Positions 40,347 to 48,073 of a stretch of 48,073 bases of DNA are shown one piece after another (the first letter of the stretch is position 1; the number at the start of each line of letters is the position of its first letter). This DNA comes from Candidatus Cryptobacteroides onthequi (lineage in GTDB: Bacteria > Bacteroidota > Bacteroidia > Bacteroidales > UBA932), in assembly GCA_018066125.1 (NCBI GenBank), contig JAGHSA010000016.1:1-48073 (forward strand), in the 5' to 3' direction. The notes below the pieces were generated by a model. That model did no database searches and was not told the origin of the DNA. It worked only from the letters and a program-made list of their open reading frames with translations. A program made the translations under genes and the position numbers.

Positions 40347-41042
40347 ATGCCAACACCACACAACGCCGCACAGGTCGGCGACATCGCCAAGACTGTCATC
40401 ATGTCCGGAGACCCTCTCCGCTCGAAATTCATCGCCGAGAACTTCCTCGAGAACCCAGTTCTCTACAACAATGTCAGGAGCATGCTCGGATATACAGGAA
40501 CCTATGAAGGAAAGCCTGTCTCAGTCCAGGGACACGGCATGGGCATACCGTCTATAGGCATCTACTCCTATGAGCTCTACAAGTTCTATGATGTGGATGT
40601 GATCATCAGGGTAGGCACTGCAGGTGCACCTGATCCATCTGTCAAGGTGGGAACCATCATCATCGCGGACGACGCCACCACAGACTCCAACTACGGCTAC
40701 CAGTTCGACCTCCCGGAGGGGTGGCAGGCAAAGGCCGACCCTGAGCTCGTGGACAAGGCAGTGGCTGCCGCAGAGAAGCTCGGTGTGGAGTATATCAAGG
40801 GACGCGTGTTCTCTTCAGATGTATTCTACAACAACCCTGAGAAGACTGTCGAGCTATACAAGGGCATCAAGGGTGTCGAGATGGAAGCGTACGCTCTCTA
40901 TGCCAACGCGTATGCAACAGGCAAGAAGGCGCTCACCATCGTGACTGTGTCAGACAACATCGCCACAGGCGAGGCACTCAGCCCTGAAGAGAGACAGCTT
41001 GGACTGAGCAACATGATCAAGATCGCTCTCGATCTTCTTTAA
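40347..41042 (+). CDS. deoD: Purine nucleoside phosphorylase, DeoD type
   Basis: 231 residues, the normal length of the hexameric DeoD family. Signatures: MSGDPLRSKFIAENFL (phosphate-binding GDP loop, about 20-35), QGHGMGIPSIGIYSYELY, RVGTAGAPDPSV, GVEMEAYALYANA (the ribose-binding E-M-E) and TVSDNIATGEALSPEERQ with the catalytic Asp of S-D-x-x-x-T/G. It splits purine (deoxy)ribonucleosides with phosphate in the cytoplasm for salvage. It lies 14 bp behind the Asp-box lipoprotein gene and ends 9 bp from the convergent sensor kinase stop. Confidence 0.95.
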   Translation: MPTPHNAAQVGDIAKTVIMSGDPLRSKFIAENFLENPVLYNNVRSMLGYTGTYEGKPVSVQGHGMGIPSIGIYSYELYKFYDVDVIIRVGTAGAPDPSVKVGTIIIADDATTDSNYGYQFDLPEGWQAKADPELVDKAVAAAEKLGVEYIKGRVFSSDVFYNNPEKTVELYKGIKGVEMEAYALYANAYATGKKALTIVTVSDNIATGEALSPEERQLGLSNMIKIALDLL

Positions 41043-41051
41043 TCAGATTTC

Positions 41052-42965
41052 TCAAGCCCTGACGGGCTTCTTCGCATCGATAGGGATGATGAACTGGAAA
41101 CGGGCACCAGGTGTTCCGTTTCCGGAACATCTGCCGTATGTCTTGTCGAGACGCACCACTCCGCCGAGCTTTTCGGCAACGATGGTGCAGATGTTGAGAC
41201 CGAGCCCTGAGCCCTGCTTGAAAGGATCGAGTTTTGCGAATCTCCTGAAAATCATCTCGGCATTCTCAGGATCGATGCCGTCACCGGTATCTGCGACAGA
41301 GAAGGTGACTGAGCCCGGGTTCTCCTCGAGCGAACAGCTGACATGTATGTATCCCTCCTGAGTGTGCTTGCATGAATTGGTGAGATAGTTGACGAGCACC
41401 TGCTGGATCCTCCTGGCATCGGAGAAGATGGTGAAATCACCCGGAAGGTCTGTGGTGAATCTGAAGTCCACTCCCTCCGGCACGCGGTACTCGACTGAAT
41501 TCATGGCCTTGTGGCAGATGTCGTTGCAGTTGCACTTCTCGATGGTGACATGGTAGTTTCCACTGTCCACGTCGGAGAGATCGAGGATGTCGTCGATGAG
41601 CATGGTGAGCATCGCGGAGTTGTTCTCGATGAAGCCGGAATACTGCATTCTCTCCTCATCGGACAAGACGCCTCCTGGAAGTGACAGGAGCTGGGAGAAG
41701 CCGACAATTGCGTTCAGAGGGGTCCTGATCTCGTGGCTCATGTTCTGGACGAAGCTGACCTTCATCTGATTGGCCTTCTCAGCAGCCTGTTTTGCCTTGA
41801 CGACGCTGCGAAGATAGAGGACACCGAAGACAATCGCGCACGCTATGAGAAGGAGGATGAGAAGGAGAACGATGCGGAGAAGCCGGTTGGACTTCATGGT
41901 TTTATCCATAAGTTCCTTTGACAGACGCGTGGTCTCATACTGGACGTTGAGTTCCGCGAGGACATCTGAGTTGGATGACTGGATGCCGTCCTCAAGTATC
42001 AGATTCATCTTCTTGAGAATCTCTGCAGATACACCCGGAGCGCCGTAGGACTCTGCGAGGGCGTCGGCATACTTGAGTAAGGTATATGAAGTCTTGTAGT
42101 TGCAGTGGTCCATAACCTTGTGCCAGTCGCCGGCAATGGCCCTGTCCGTCATGTCGAAGAAAGTGCCGGACAGAGGAATGACCCTCTCGAATGCCTCGTC
42201 TCCGGCACACATATCCTTGTATCTCCTGTACGCGGTGAAGTCCTTCGCCACAGCGGAGCACCTGGCCATGTAGAAGGCATGGCGCAGTGTATCGAGGTGG
42301 GTCTTGGACTCTTTGATAGCCCTGTCGAGGCAGATCATCAGAGAATCGCTTCCATATTCGTAGGTGTCGGAAAGGTCGATGAGAGTCCTGGCAAGCGGCT
42401 GCCTGCGGACAGTAGGGTCGCTGGTGTTGTCATAGATGGCTACCGACTCGAGAAGGTAGTTCCTCGCATCCTGGAAATGGTACATCTCGGCATTGACGGT
42501 GCCGAGGAAGCGGCTGCAGTTCCACTGGCCGTAGATATCGCCCAGCCTGTCGGCGTCTTCCTTCATCCTGCTGGCGATGGAGAGCGCCTTGAGTACCTGA
42601 TGCTTGTTGAAATAGTAGGTGGCCACCTTGGTATATGCAAAGTAGTAATACTGCATATAGCCTGTCCTTGAAGAGACTTGGAGTGACTCGTCGAATGCAA
42701 CCTCGATCGCAGCCTCATCACCTATCTGGATGGACTGGGAGAGTTTCAGAAGGGTCGCAAGCGTCAGAGCCTTTGTGTCGCCAGTCTTGGTGCAGGCGTC
42801 AAGAAGCGCCGCATGCAAAGTGTTGAATCCTGATGTGCCGAGAGCATTCTCTGCAGCTGCATATGCCTTGTAGCAGCTGTCGTCGATGTCGTAGATGTTG
42901 TTTTGTGCCAGTACCTGAAATGACAGGACAAGCATTGTCACAAGGGCGGTAAGGAAGTGCTTCAT
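41052..42965 (-). CDS. Sensor histidine kinase with TPR-like periplasmic part
   Basis: 637 residues from ATG 42965; ATGs further upstream are possible, but this one directly begins the signal sequence MKHFLTALVTMLVLSFQVLA. Residues 20-345 are helical, TPR-like repeats (AYAAAENALGTSGFNTLHAA; LGDIYGQWNCSRFLGTVNAE), a frequent periplasmic sensor type in Bacteroidota. One membrane helix is at about 363-388. HisKA carries QNMSHEIRTPLNAIVGFS with H411. HATPase has VLVNYLTNSCKHT, ADTGDGIDPENAE and GSGLGLNICTIVAEKLGG. No receiver or output domain is attached and no response regulator gene is beside it, so its partner is elsewhere. Single-gene unit. Confidence 0.9.
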   Translation of the reverse strand: MKHFLTALVTMLVLSFQVLAQNNIYDIDDSCYKAYAAAENALGTSGFNTLHAALLDACTKTGDTKALTLATLLKLSQSIQIGDEAAIEVAFDESLQVSSRTGYMQYYYFAYTKVATYYFNKHQVLKALSIASRMKEDADRLGDIYGQWNCSRFLGTVNAEMYHFQDARNYLLESVAIYDNTSDPTVRRQPLARTLIDLSDTYEYGSDSLMICLDRAIKESKTHLDTLRHAFYMARCSAVAKDFTAYRRYKDMCAGDEAFERVIPLSGTFFDMTDRAIAGDWHKVMDHCNYKTSYTLLKYADALAESYGAPGVSAEILKKMNLILEDGIQSSNSDVLAELNVQYETTRLSKELMDKTMKSNRLLRIVLLLILLLIACAIVFGVLYLRSVVKAKQAAEKANQMKVSFVQNMSHEIRTPLNAIVGFSQLLSLPGGVLSDEERMQYSGFIENNSAMLTMLIDDILDLSDVDSGNYHVTIEKCNCNDICHKAMNSVEYRVPEGVDFRFTTDLPGDFTIFSDARRIQQVLVNYLTNSCKHTQEGYIHVSCSLEENPGSVTFSVADTGDGIDPENAEMIFRRFAKLDPFKQGSGLGLNICTIVAEKLGGVVRLDKTYGRCSGNGTPGARFQFIIPIDAKKPVRA

Positions 42966-42994
42966 AGATGCGGTCATGACGGGTTGCAATTGCG

Positions 42995-43002
42995 CAAAAA
43001 TA
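42995..43002 (-). promoter_or_regulatory. Possible -7 box (TATTTTTG) of the sensor kinase gene
   Basis: CAAAAATA on the plus strand reads TATTTTTG on the minus strand, 29 bases before the ATG at 42965. It falls between the end of the lysine operon (43026) and the kinase. No convincing -33 element. Confidence 0.5.
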
Positions 43003-43025
43003 GCAAAATTTTCATGTAAATCACA

Positions 43026-44216
43026 CTATTTCAGAAGTTCCGACTTCAAAAGAGATGACAGAATCCTGATGCCAGGTTCCATCCTGTCGGCGTCAAGGAA
43101 GGAGAAATTCATGCGCATGGTGTTGCGTCCCGAACCGTCAGTGCAGAAGAATGAGCCGGCGACATAAGCCACACCGGCATCCAGCGCCTTGTCGTAGAAG
43201 GCTACGGAGTCAAAGCCTTCCGGCATGGTCAGATACAGGAAGAGACCGCCTTCCGGGCGGGTCCAGCTGACGCCTTCCGGCATGTATCTCTCAAGCAGGG
43301 AGAGCAGCAGGTCGCGTTTTTCCCTGTAGAGGGATATGCTCTTGGCAAGGTTTGCATCCAGCCTGCCGCTGGAGAGGAACTCAGCCGCCATATACTGGTC
43401 CATCACCGGAGGGCAGAGGTCGAGCGACTGCTTGCAGACATATATCCTGTCAAGGAGCTCCGTCGCCCCGAGTATCCATCCGAGCCTGAATCCGGGCGCG
43501 AATATCTTGGAGAAGGAGCCGAGGTGCAGAGTGCGCTCGGGAGCGAGCGAGAATATGGTCGGCACCGCTTCGCCTTCGTATCTGAGTTCCCTGTACGGGC
43601 TGTCCTCCACGATCAGGAAATCGAACTCCCGCGCGAGGGACACCAGAAGACTGCGCTCCTGCAGGGTCAGGGTCTCGCCTGACGGGTTCTGGAAGTCCGG
43701 GATCATGTAGAGGAACTTTATCTTCTTCCCTCCGTCGATGCAGGCTCCTATGGCTTTCCTCCATGCCTTTTCCCACTCCGCAATGTCAGTGTCGTGCGGA
43801 ACTCCGACCACGTCCGCCCTGTAGGAGCGGAATGACTGGATGGCGCCGAGATAGGAAGGATTGGAGGTGAGGATGACTTCTCCCGGATCGACAAGGATTC
43901 TCGTGCACACATCTATGCCCTGCTGGGACGAGGATGTGATCTGGACCATCTCCACAGGCACGCCGCAGCGCTCGGCCACGGCTGCACGGAGCTCCGGTGT
44001 ACCCTGGGTGGCGCCGTACTGCAGGGCCTTGTCCCCATACTTGGAGAGCACCTCCGATGCGAGTGACTTGATGTCCTCGATCGGGAATGTGGCCGCAGAC
44101 GGGTAGCCGCCAGCAAAGGAGTAGATCTTGGAAAGGTCCACCCTCTTGAATATTTCCCTCACGGGAGAACGGAAGAAGGATCCCACATCTTCCGAGAAGA
44201 AGCCGTCGTAGTTCAT
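43026..44216 (-). CDS. PLP aminotransferase of the LysN/MocR-catalytic type; candidate diaminopimelate-pathway aminotransferase
   Basis: 396 residues, aminotransferase class I/II without the GntR domain of MocR regulators. Seen: LQYGATQGTPELRAAVAERC (66-85), ITSSSQQGIDVCTRILVDPG, YMIPDFQNPSGETL (N177 of the PLP/substrate site), IVEDSPYREL (D205), Schiff-base K237 in LGSFSKIFAPGFRLGW, and the carboxylate-binding Arg near RNTMRMNFSF. Relatives act on 2-aminoadipate, aromatic or branched-chain amino acids. Its ATG overlaps the dapD stop by one base at the end of a lysine operon that otherwise lacks the aminotransferase for N-succinyl-2-amino-6-oxopimelate. So it is the best candidate for the DapC step (inference from context). 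Confidence 0.88.
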   Translation of the reverse strand: MNYDGFFSEDVGSFFRSPVREIFKRVDLSKIYSFAGGYPSAATFPIEDIKSLASEVLSKYGDKALQYGATQGTPELRAAVAERCGVPVEMVQITSSSQQGIDVCTRILVDPGEVILTSNPSYLGAIQSFRSYRADVVGVPHDTDIAEWEKAWRKAIGACIDGGKKIKFLYMIPDFQNPSGETLTLQERSLLVSLAREFDFLIVEDSPYRELRYEGEAVPTIFSLAPERTLHLGSFSKIFAPGFRLGWILGATELLDRIYVCKQSLDLCPPVMDQYMAAEFLSSGRLDANLAKSISLYREKRDLLLSLLERYMPEGVSWTRPEGGLFLYLTMPEGFDSVAFYDKALDAGVAYVAGSFFCTDGSGRNTMRMNFSFLDADRMEPGIRILSSLLKSELLK

Positions 44217-44986
44217 CAGCGCAGAAGGTCCTCGAGAGTGGTTGAACTGTCAGTCTTGCTGTCGCGGTACTTCACGATGACAGGGCAGTAGAGATGAATG
44301 CCTTCCTCAGCTCCCGGCCCCTTGCGTATCGGGCGCGAGCCTGCCACGACCACCGCTCCCTCTGGGACAATCATCTGACGGTTCTCGTTGGCGCGTATCC
44401 ATTCGCCGGTGGTGGCGTCATATATGGCCGTGGAGGCATTGATGATGACTCCTGTGCCGATGACGGCGTTCTCACGTATGATGGTGCCTTCATAGATGCC
44501 GCAGTTGCCGCCGATGAAGACATTGTCCTCAACGATGACAGGAAGGGCTCCCACCGGCTCCAGCACTCCCCCGATCTGGGAAGCGGCTGAGAGGTGCACA
44601 TGCTTTCCGATCTGGGCGCATGAGCCCACAAGGGCGTGCGAATCGATCATGGTGCCCTCATCGACGTATGCGCCGACATTGACGTATGACGGCGGCATCA
44701 TCACGACTGAAGGTGCCAGGAAGGCTCCCCTGCGCACCGAGCTTCCGCCTGGCACGATTCTGACTCCGTCCTCGACGGAGAATGACTGCACCGGATAGGT
44801 GTCCTTGTCAAGGAACGGGAACTGCCCCTCGGACATGTCACAGAGCTTGCCGAGCCTGAATCCTGAAAGGATGGCCTGCTTAACCTCCGGGTAAACCACC
44901 CATTCTCCGTCGACCTTTTCGGCCACACGCATCGCACCGGTCTCCAGAGCGGTGATGACGGTCTCGAAATTCTCAAGTTCTGTCAT
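44216..44986 (-). CDS. dapD: Tetrahydrodipicolinate N-succinyltransferase
   Basis: 256 residues, slightly shorter than the E. coli enzyme. Left-handed beta-helix acyltransferase: [60 protein letters not shown] then [19 protein letters not shown] match the DapD signature closely. It transfers succinyl from succinyl-CoA to tetrahydrodipicolinate, committing the cell to the succinylase branch of diaminopimelate/lysine synthesis. Its gene lies 2 bp after dapA and overlaps the aminotransferase start by 1 bp, so expression is tightly coupled. Confidence 0.96.
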   Translation of the reverse strand: MTELENFETVITALETGAMRVAEKVDGEWVVYPEVKQAILSGFRLGKLCDMSEGQFPFLDKDTYPVQSFSVEDGVRIVPGGSSVRRGAFLAPSVVMMPPSYVNVGAYVDEGTMIDSHALVGSCAQIGKHVHLSAASQIGGVLEPVGALPVIVEDNVFIGGNCGIYEGTIIRENAVIGTGVIINASTAIYDATTGEWIRANENRQMIVPEGAVVVAGSRPIRKGPGAEEGIHLYCPVIVKYRDSKTDSSTTLEDLLR

Positions 44987-44988
44987 GG

Positions 44989-45873
44989 CTAGAAGAGTTC
45001 TGCAAGGGTTTCTCTCATGATGGCCTCAGTCGCTTCCGTTGCAGGGAAGAGAGGGAGGCGGAGACTGTTCTCCATAAGTCCGAGCTGGGCGAGGGCCGCC
45101 TTTGCAGGGATAGGGTTGCTCTCCACGAAGCAGTTCTTGAAGAGAGGCATGAGCTTGTAGTGCAGCTCGCGCGCGGTCTTCATGTCATCCCTCTCGAGCG
45201 ACTCCACAAGAGCGACCATGCGGGCAGGATCGACATTGGATGCCACGCTGATGACGCCGTCTGCTCCTGTAGCCATGAGCGAGAGGGTCTCGTCGTCGTT
45301 GCCGCTGAGGACAGAGAAGCCCTGCGGACGGTTGCGGATGACCTGCGAGATCTGCGCATACCTTCCCGAAGCCTCTTTCACCGCCACGATGTTAGGGACT
45401 TCCTCGGCAAGGCGTATGGTGGTCTCGGCCTCGATGTTGGCGCCGGTGCGGCCAGGGACATTGTAGAGGACGATATCCTTGTCTGTGGACTCAGCCACGG
45501 CCTTGAAGTACTCGAAGAGGCCCTTCTGGGTAGGCTTGTTGTAGTAAGGGACGACGATGAGGAATGCATCGGGACCGAACGGGTCGAGGGTCTTGATGCT
45601 TGCGATGGTCTGTGCGAGGGAGTTGGTGCCGCCACCCACGAGGATAGGGCGTCCCTGTGAGTGTTCCTTGGTCACCTGGAGTATCTTGATGCGCTCCACC
45701 TCTGTGAGGCAAGGGGTCTCGCCTGTGGTACCGAGAGGCACGAGGAAGTGCACTCCGGCTTCAACCTGACGGTCTACGAGTCTTGCGACAGCATCGTAAT
45801 CGACGTCAGCTCCGTTATTCTTGAATGGGGTCAGCAGCGCTGTGCCGCAGCCCTTGAATTTCATATGTGTCAT
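44989..45873 (-). CDS. dapA: 4-Hydroxy-tetrahydrodipicolinate synthase
   Basis: 294 residues, normal length for DapA. TIM-barrel class I aldolase: [19 protein letters not shown], the GTTGE motif (48-52, T50 being a proton-relay Thr), [16 protein letters not shown]137 in [10 protein letters not shown] (catalytic Tyr plus the R-T-G carboxylate site), and the Schiff-base K166 in [10 protein letters not shown]. It condenses pyruvate with aspartate semialdehyde in the cytoplasm. The start could be at 45873 (MTHMKF) or 9 bases later. It lies 12 bp after dapB. Confidence 0.97.
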   Translation of the reverse strand: MTHMKFKGCGTALLTPFKNNGADVDYDAVARLVDRQVEAGVHFLVPLGTTGETPCLTEVERIKILQVTKEHSQGRPILVGGGTNSLAQTIASIKTLDPFGPDAFLIVVPYYNKPTQKGLFEYFKAVAESTDKDIVLYNVPGRTGANIEAETTIRLAEEVPNIVAVKEASGRYAQISQVIRNRPQGFSVLSGNDDETLSLMATGADGVISVASNVDPARMVALVESLERDDMKTARELHYKLMPLFKNCFVESNPIPAKAALAQLGLMENSLRLPLFPATEATEAIMRETLAELF

Positions 45874-45885
45874 ATCGAAAAATGT

Positions 45886-46554
45886 CTATTGGAAAATAAT
45901 GTCCTTGAACTCATGCACTCCGGTGAGGCCTTCGGTGCGTATTGCAGCCTCTACTGCGCCGGCCGCGAATCCCTCGCGGGAGAACGCCTCGTGAGTGAGG
46001 GTGATCCTGTCATTGAGACCCTCGAATCCGAGAGTGTGGATGCCGGGGATCTCGCCGCAGCGTACGGATGACATGTCAGGGGCGGTGCCCATGTTGGCCT
46101 CTACGATCTGAGCGATGCTCTTGGCTGTGCCGCTGGGACGGTCAAGCTTGTGGCAGTGGTGCTTCTCCTCCACGTACGAGCCGTATCCGCCAGTGTCTGC
46201 GAGCATCTTGGAGAGATAGTCGGCAGCTGCGAAGAAGACGTTGACTCCGATGGAGAAATTGGAGGCATGGATCATGGTGGTGCCGCACTGCTCGAAGCAT
46301 GCGACGACCTCATCCTTGATGTCGTTCCAGCCCGTGGTGCCTATGACAACGGCCTTGAAGTGCTCAGCAAGGAACCTGTAGTTGGCCCTGAACGCATCAG
46401 GTGTGGTGAAATCTATGCACACACACTCCTTTGCGAGCGCCGGGTCGACTGAAGTGATGTCCTCGCTGGCAGCGGCGCATTCTATACCTCTCATGGCGAG
46501 ATTCTTCTCGACCATATGGCCCATTCTTCCGTATCCTGAGATGATGACTTTCAT
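45886..46554 (-). CDS. dapB: 4-Hydroxy-tetrahydrodipicolinate reductase
   Basis: 222 residues, shorter than the 265-270 of enterobacterial DapB but usual in Bacteroidota. N-terminal Rossmann loop ISGYGRMGHMV (5-15), CIDFTTPDAF, VIGTTGWND, NFSIGVNVFF, then the catalytic block EKHHCHKLDRPSGTAKS, with H132 and K136 aligning to the family's catalytic His and Lys. It reduces hydroxy-tetrahydrodipicolinate with NAD(P)H. It starts 2 bp after lysC stops. Confidence 0.95.
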   Translation of the reverse strand: MKVIISGYGRMGHMVEKNLAMRGIECAAASEDITSVDPALAKECVCIDFTTPDAFRANYRFLAEHFKAVVIGTTGWNDIKDEVVACFEQCGTTMIHASNFSIGVNVFFAAADYLSKMLADTGGYGSYVEEKHHCHKLDRPSGTAKSIAQIVEANMGTAPDMSSVRCGEIPGIHTLGFEGLNDRITLTHEAFSREGFAAGAVEAAIRTEGLTGVHEFKDIIFQ

Positions 46555-46556
46555 GG

Positions 46557-47912
46557 CTATGAGAAAAGTGAGTCGTGGATGGCATTCACGGTGTCAGGCA
46601 CGAGAGCCCTGTCGATGACTATCGAGAGGTTGATGTATGACGCGCCCTGTGAGATCATGTACATCTTGGTACCCTGGAGAGGAGTGAATATCTTTCTCAC
46701 TGCACCCGGGATGTTGACAAGGTTCTTGCCCACGACTGAGACCTGTGCCTTGTCCTGGTCGACAACCACTTCTGAGAACTCAGAAAGCTCCTTGACCACC
46801 TTGTCGATGTTTCTGGTACTCGAGTCGCAGGTCACAGAGATATTGGCCTCGGTGGTGGAGATGAGATCCACGGACACACCGTTGCGGCTGAAGATGTCGA
46901 ACACCTTGCTGAGGAAGCCGGAGGCGTTGATCATCTTGGTGGAGTAGATGTTGATGACAAGGATGTTCTGCTTGAATGAGACGGACTTCACTCCATCCTC
47001 GATCTTGCTGCTGCCCAGGATGAGGGTACCTTCGCAGGTCGGGTTCATGCTGTTGAGCACGTAGATAGGGATGTTCTTGCGCACGGCAGGCTCGATGGTG
47101 AGCGGATGGAGCACCTTGCTGCCGAAATGAGCCATCTCGGCGGCCTCCTCGAAGGAGAGTCTCTCGAGACGCTTTGCGCCTGGAACCATCCTCGGGTCGG
47201 CGGTGAGCACACCGTCCACATCAGTCCAGATCTCTATGGCCTGTGCATCGATGGCCATACCTATGAGGGAAGCCGAATAGTCGGAGCCTCCGCGGCCGAG
47301 GACTGAAGGTATGCCGTCTGCCGTGGATGCGATGAAGCCCTGGGTGATGACGGCGTCGTATCCCCTGTAGGCTGCGTTGATGGCAGCAGGGACGCGTGCA
47401 TTGATCTCGTTGATGTCAGGCTCTCCATTGAGGAAGTCGCCTGAGGTGATGATCATCTTGCGGGCATCGACCCACTGGGTGTTGATGCCTCTGGCCGTCA
47501 TGGCGTAGCTGATGATGGCTGATGAAAGGAGCTCGCCGTTGGAGACGATGACAGCCTTGCTTCTGTCTGAAAGCTCGCCGAGGGCGCACACGGCATTGAC
47601 TGTGTGCTCAAGCTCATCGCAGAGCTCGTTGACATGAGACACTGCAGGAAGAAGAAGTCCTGCGTGTCCCTCGAGGAGCTGCTCGGCAGTCTCTATGTGG
47701 CGGTTGCGTATCTCTTCGAGGATGTGCATGGCCTCGCTGCCGTCCTTTGCTGCAGCAGCATCCGCCATCTTGTACAGAAGGTCCGTGATCTTGGACATGG
47801 CTGAAACCACTACCACAGGCTTGCGGGAGACCTTCTGGCGTATGATCCCGATGGTACGGGTAATCGCTTCAAAGCCGGCGACCGAGGTGCCGCCGAATTT
47901 CATTACAATCAT
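46557..47912 (-). CDS. lysC: Aspartate kinase, monofunctional
   Basis: 451 residues. Amino-acid-kinase domain with VMKFGGTSVAG (3-13, K5 being the phosphate-binding Lys), SNGELLSSAIISYAM, GRGGSDYSASLIG and WTDVDGVLTADPRMV. The last 140 residues hold two ACT regulatory domains (VLVINIYSTKMINASGFLSK; TTEANISVTCDSSTRN), implying feedback control, probably by lysine. There is no homoserine dehydrogenase fusion. It makes aspartyl phosphate as the first step of the pathway. It lies 5 bp after the M20 gene and 2 bp before dapB. Confidence 0.96.
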   Translation of the reverse strand: MIVMKFGGTSVAGFEAITRTIGIIRQKVSRKPVVVVSAMSKITDLLYKMADAAAAKDGSEAMHILEEIRNRHIETAEQLLEGHAGLLLPAVSHVNELCDELEHTVNAVCALGELSDRSKAVIVSNGELLSSAIISYAMTARGINTQWVDARKMIITSGDFLNGEPDINEINARVPAAINAAYRGYDAVITQGFIASTADGIPSVLGRGGSDYSASLIGMAIDAQAIEIWTDVDGVLTADPRMVPGAKRLERLSFEEAAEMAHFGSKVLHPLTIEPAVRKNIPIYVLNSMNPTCEGTLILGSSKIEDGVKSVSFKQNILVINIYSTKMINASGFLSKVFDIFSRNGVSVDLISTTEANISVTCDSSTRNIDKVVKELSEFSEVVVDQDKAQVSVVGKNLVNIPGAVRKIFTPLQGTKMYMISQGASYINLSIVIDRALVPDTVNAIHDSLFS

Positions 47913-47917
47913 AAGAG

Positions 47918-48073
47918 TTATTTTAATTTATTATACATTTCAACGCAGTTGTCAGCCGCCTCCTGCAGTTCGGAGAGGCGTATGCACTCTTCCGGTCTGT
48001 GTGCAACAAGTATCGAGCCTGGACCGCAGAGTATCTTGCTTTCGTAGTTGGTGAGCTGTGGCGCATCGCTGCC
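47918..48073 (-). CDS. C-terminal end of an M20 family metallopeptidase/deacylase (ArgE/DapE-like), partial
   Basis: Fifty-one residues run off the right edge: GSDAPQLTNYESKILCGPGS, then ILVAHRPEECIRLSELQEAA and a tail ending EMYNKLK. The G-P-G-S with the following A-H-x-x-(D/E)-E is the conserved end of M20 dinuclear zinc hydrolases, where the His binds metal or substrate. As first visible gene of the lysC-dapB-dapA-dapD-aminotransferase unit (5 bp before lysC), it is a good candidate for succinyl-diaminopimelate desuccinylase, although acetylornithine deacetylase-like roles cannot be excluded from the fragment. Confidence 0.8.
   Translation of the reverse strand, partial: GSDAPQLTNYESKILCGPGSILVAHRPEECIRLSELQEAADNCVEMYNKLK

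Noticed and set aside
41054..41069. AAGCCC-TGAC-GGGCTT hairpin as a terminator for deoD
   Set aside because: The six-bp stem lies in the coding end of the convergent kinase and has no following T-run; too weak to call.

Overview
The window looks like a chromosomal piece of a glycan-degrading member of the Bacteroidota, most likely a gut- or rumen-type Bacteroidales. The reasons are a SusC/SusD pair with a hybrid two-component regulator beside it, many exported lipoproteins and carbohydrate-active enzymes, fimbrillin-like lipoproteins, a Wzi-type outer-membrane barrel, and repeated use of the Bacteroidota promoter element TAnnTTTG (often with TTG 19-20 bases upstream) in front of genes. No rRNA, tRNA, CRISPR array, integrase or transposase was seen.

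Layout. 1-465: the end of a WecA/MraY-like sugar-phosphate transferase that has lost an internal block and changed frame. 532-2865: an AAA ATPase behind two operator-like palindromes, remnants, a small membrane protein and a uracil-DNA-glycosylase-like protein. 2921-6050: two 98% identical, internally palindromic repeats of about 156 bp bracket a surface lipoprotein that fuses a fimbrillin-like region to a tyrosine phosphatase, followed by a 54-residue peptide gene. 6423-16851: a compact polysaccharide utilization locus (SusC-SusD-GH105 with a divergent hybrid sensor/AraC regulator), bracketed by an exact 26-bp direct repeat. 16966-19557: a flavodoxin/ferredoxin protein, a GH43 lipoprotein and a small outer-membrane barrel. 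19866-22134: a second fimbrillin-like lipoprotein, preceded by a second short peptide gene of the same general style; a third copy of the palindromic repeat lies just upstream of its promoter. 22200-23260: a gene-free kilobase with that repeat, a T-poor slippage-prone tract and another inverted-repeat element.

23261-25137: Wzi-like barrel and a GNAT acetyltransferase. 25139-32774 (minus): a tight five-gene unit, transcribed as metallophosphoesterase, sulfatase, class-C beta-lactamase-like serine hydrolase, M3 peptidase, PatB/MalY-type C-S lyase. 32893-40332: a GH78 rhamnosidase, a large GH2 lipoprotein with discoidin-like modules, and a sialidase-fold Asp-box lipoprotein followed by deoD. 41052-42965: an orphan sensor kinase. 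43026-48073 (minus): a lysine/diaminopimelate operon (M20 peptidase end, lysC, dapB, dapA, dapD, PLP aminotransferase).

Taken together, the cell imports and trims uronate- and rhamnose-containing, possibly sulfated, glycans (GH105, GH43, GH78, GH2, sulfatase), displays fimbrillin-type surface lipoproteins, and makes meso-diaminopimelate and lysine by the succinylase route. The observations most worth following are the structured repeat family and its association with the fimbrillin/short-peptide loci, and the direct repeat that brackets the SusCD locus.
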